Below, in pieces: positions 6,110 to 7,097 of a stretch of 7,097 nt of DNA. The position numbers were made by a program, and so were the translations under genes. The notes under the pieces are model-generated. The model searched no databases, was not told the DNA's origin, and saw only the letters and a program-made list of their open reading frames with translations. The stretch comes from Egerieenecus sp048201975 (GTDB lineage Bacteria > Bacillota > Clostridia > Christensenellales > Aristaeellaceae): the NCBI GenBank assembly GCA_048201975.1, contig DBFBGQ010000005.1, positions 1-7,097 on the forward strand, in the 5' to 3' direction. Position 1 is the stretch's first letter. Every line of letters starts with the position of its first letter.

Positions 6110-7042
6110 ATGAAAATCCAGCACGTGGTATGCTCCGGCTACACCGGCGACGGCCAGGATATCCTGCTTACGCAGGTGACGGAAGGCGGCAAAATCCAGG
6201 CTGTCTCCGGCCTGCGGCACGGGGAAAATCCCTCCTTCTGCTGCCTGATGGAGGGGCGCGTCTACGCCGCCGCGGAACAGCCGGAAGGGGCGTCCGTAAC
6301 GGCGTACCGGCTGGAGAGGGGCGAGCTTCTCCCCCAGGGGCGCATGGAACTGCCGGGCAGGCGCGGGCTGTGCCACCTGGCGGCCATCGGCGGCGTGCTG
6401 TATGGCAGCTGCTACGAAAGCGGACATTATTTCGCCTTGGACGCGGGGCTTACCCGGGTGCTGTGGGAATATCTGCCCGACGGCGCGCCCAGAGCCCACT
6501 GGGCGGAGGAAATCGGCGGCGCGCTGTACCTGGCGGACCTGGGGAACGACCGGGTCTACCGCTTCGCATTGCGCGCAGGCCTGCCGGAGGGTGCGCCGGA
6601 GATCTTCCGCCTGCCCCCCGGCAGCGGACCGCGCCAGCCGCTCCCCCTGCCAGGGGGCGGCTTCGCGGTGGTCTGCGAGCTGGACGGCATGCTGCGATGC
6701 TTCCAAGGGGACGGGCAGTGCTACGCGGCTCTGCCCGCCAGCCGCGCTTCGGGGCGCAACGCTCCCGGCGGCGCCTGCCGGATGGGCGATGCGATCCTTG
6801 TGGGCAACCGCGGACCCAACACGGTTTCCGCCTTCCATATTCTGCCGGAGGGGCTGGCTTTCGTTGGGGAATGGCCGGCGGGGAACTGGCCCCGCCACCT
6901 GGCCTGCCTGGAGGGGGGACTGCTGCTGGCGGCCTGCAGCCGGGATGACGCCCTGTGGCTCTACCGCTGGGACGGCCGCACATTGGACAAATTGGACGAG
7001 CTTCCCCTGCATCAGGCTTCCTGCGCGCTCCCGCTGCCTTGA
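6110..7042 (+). CDS. Beta-propeller lactonase-like protein (6-phosphogluconolactonase/YbhE type fold)
   Basis: A 310-residue protein made of repeated propeller blades. Recurring blade motifs of the form 'P-x-x-L/F ... G-x-L/V-Y-x-A' followed by 'V-x-x-F/Y' appear at about residues 40-55, 86-110, 127-153, 174-198, 218-243 and 259-287. The last reads 'WPRHLACLEGGLLLAACSRDDALWLYRW' in two parts and closely follows the lactonase-family 'PRHFAFSPDGRFLYVANQDSDTV' pattern. This family (cycloisomerase-2/YbhE type) hydrolyses sugar lactones, usually 6-phosphogluconolactone, in the cytosol. It is slightly shorter than typical members (about 330-350). No signal peptide is evident. The gene directly follows a dehydrogenase that would generate a lactone, which supports a role opening N-acetylglucosaminolactone, though that is inference. 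Propeller repeats are also found in non-enzymatic proteins, so the function is less certain than the fold. It is probably the last gene of the operon within this window, since 55 non-coding bases follow. Confidence 0.72.
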   Translation: MKIQHVVCSGYTGDGQDILLTQVTEGGKIQAVSGLRHGENPSFCCLMEGRVYAAAEQPEGASVTAYRLERGELLPQGRMELPGRRGLCHLAAIGGVLYGSCYESGHYFALDAGLTRVLWEYLPDGAPRAHWAEEIGGALYLADLGNDRVYRFALRAGLPEGAPEIFRLPPGSGPRQPLPLPGGGFAVVCELDGMLRCFQGDGQCYAALPASRASGRNAPGGACRMGDAILVGNRGPNTVSAFHILPEGLAFVGEWPAGNWPRHLACLEGGLLLAACSRDDALWLYRWDGRTLDKLDELPLHQASCALPLP

Positions 7043-7048
7043 GCGCAG
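7021..7048 (+). other. Imperfect hairpin spanning the stop codon of the last gene
   Basis: CTGCGCGCTC (7021-7030) can pair with GAGCGCAG (7041-7048) as eight base pairs with a 2-base bulge and a 10-base loop. No T-tract follows on the + strand, so a factor-independent terminator is not shown. It may be chance in GC-rich DNA. Confidence 0.25.
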
Positions 7049-7097
7049 AACTTCCCTTGCCTTTGGAAAGGCCTCTGCCCTCTCTACGCAAAAAAAT
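7043..7097 (+). other. Non-coding 3' end with short palindrome and A-tract
   Basis: This 55-base stretch has no gene. It contains the perfect inverted repeat GCCTTT-GG-AAAGGC (7059-7072) and a run of A at 7090-7096 cut by the window edge. The A-run could be the left half of a terminator whose stem and T-tract lie beyond the window. That cannot be confirmed here. Confidence 0.3.

Noticed and set aside
5152..6111. Long - strand open frame opposite the SDR gene
   Set aside because: It is a shadow of the SDR gene, whose catalytic residues are intact. The product is low-complexity His/Gly/Ala-rich with no family pattern.
6062..7012. Long - strand open frame opposite the lactonase-like gene
   Set aside because: It is a GC-driven shadow; the + strand frame shows regular propeller blade repeats and a good ribosome binding site.
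7059..7097. Factor-independent terminator
   Set aside because: The perfect repeat has only a 2-base loop centre and is followed by a mixed pyrimidine stretch and an A-run, not a T-tract, on the + strand.

Overview
The window is one GC-rich stretch (estimated by eye at about two thirds G+C) packed with eight genes, all on the + strand. It is probably a chromosomal catabolic operon from a bacterium. Strong AGGAGG ribosome binding sites, two GTGA start/stop overlaps and intergenic gaps of 2 to 16 bases suggest a high-GC anaerobic Bacillota (gut Clostridia such as the Oscillospiraceae or Christensenellaceae type). This taxonomic guess is inference only; no rRNA or tRNA is present. No promoter is visible, because the first gene runs in from the left edge and its start lies outside the window.

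Layout, left to right: (1) the C-terminal part of a GH89-type alpha-N-acetylglucosaminidase (2-1003); (2) a SelA/DgaE-fold PLP-dependent ammonia-lyase-like enzyme (1000-2112); (3, 4) two divergent tandem RidA/YjgF proteins (2115-2582 and 2593-3075); (5) an amidohydrolase/deacetylase-family metallohydrolase (3078-4343); (6) a long RraA-like class II aldolase-fold protein (4334-5278); (7) a short-chain dehydrogenase (5275-6093); (8) a beta-propeller lactonase-like protein (6110-7042). The last 55 bases are non-coding, with weak palindromes and an A-tract.

Read together, the genes fit a single pathway, proposed here as a hypothesis. GH89 releases alpha-linked GlcNAc. The SDR oxidises it at C1. 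The lactonase-like propeller opens the lactone to N-acetylglucosaminate. The amidohydrolase deacetylates it to D-glucosaminate. The PLP lyase eliminates ammonia to give 2-keto-3-deoxygluconate (KDG), with the RidA proteins clearing the reactive enamine/imine intermediates. The RraA-like protein cleaves KDG to pyruvate and glyceraldehyde. No kinase, phosphotransferase component or phosphosugar enzyme is seen, so the route would be non-phosphorylative, unlike both the NagA/NagB route and the phosphorylated glucosaminate (Dga) route. Family assignments are fairly secure from visible motifs; substrates and pathway order are inference.
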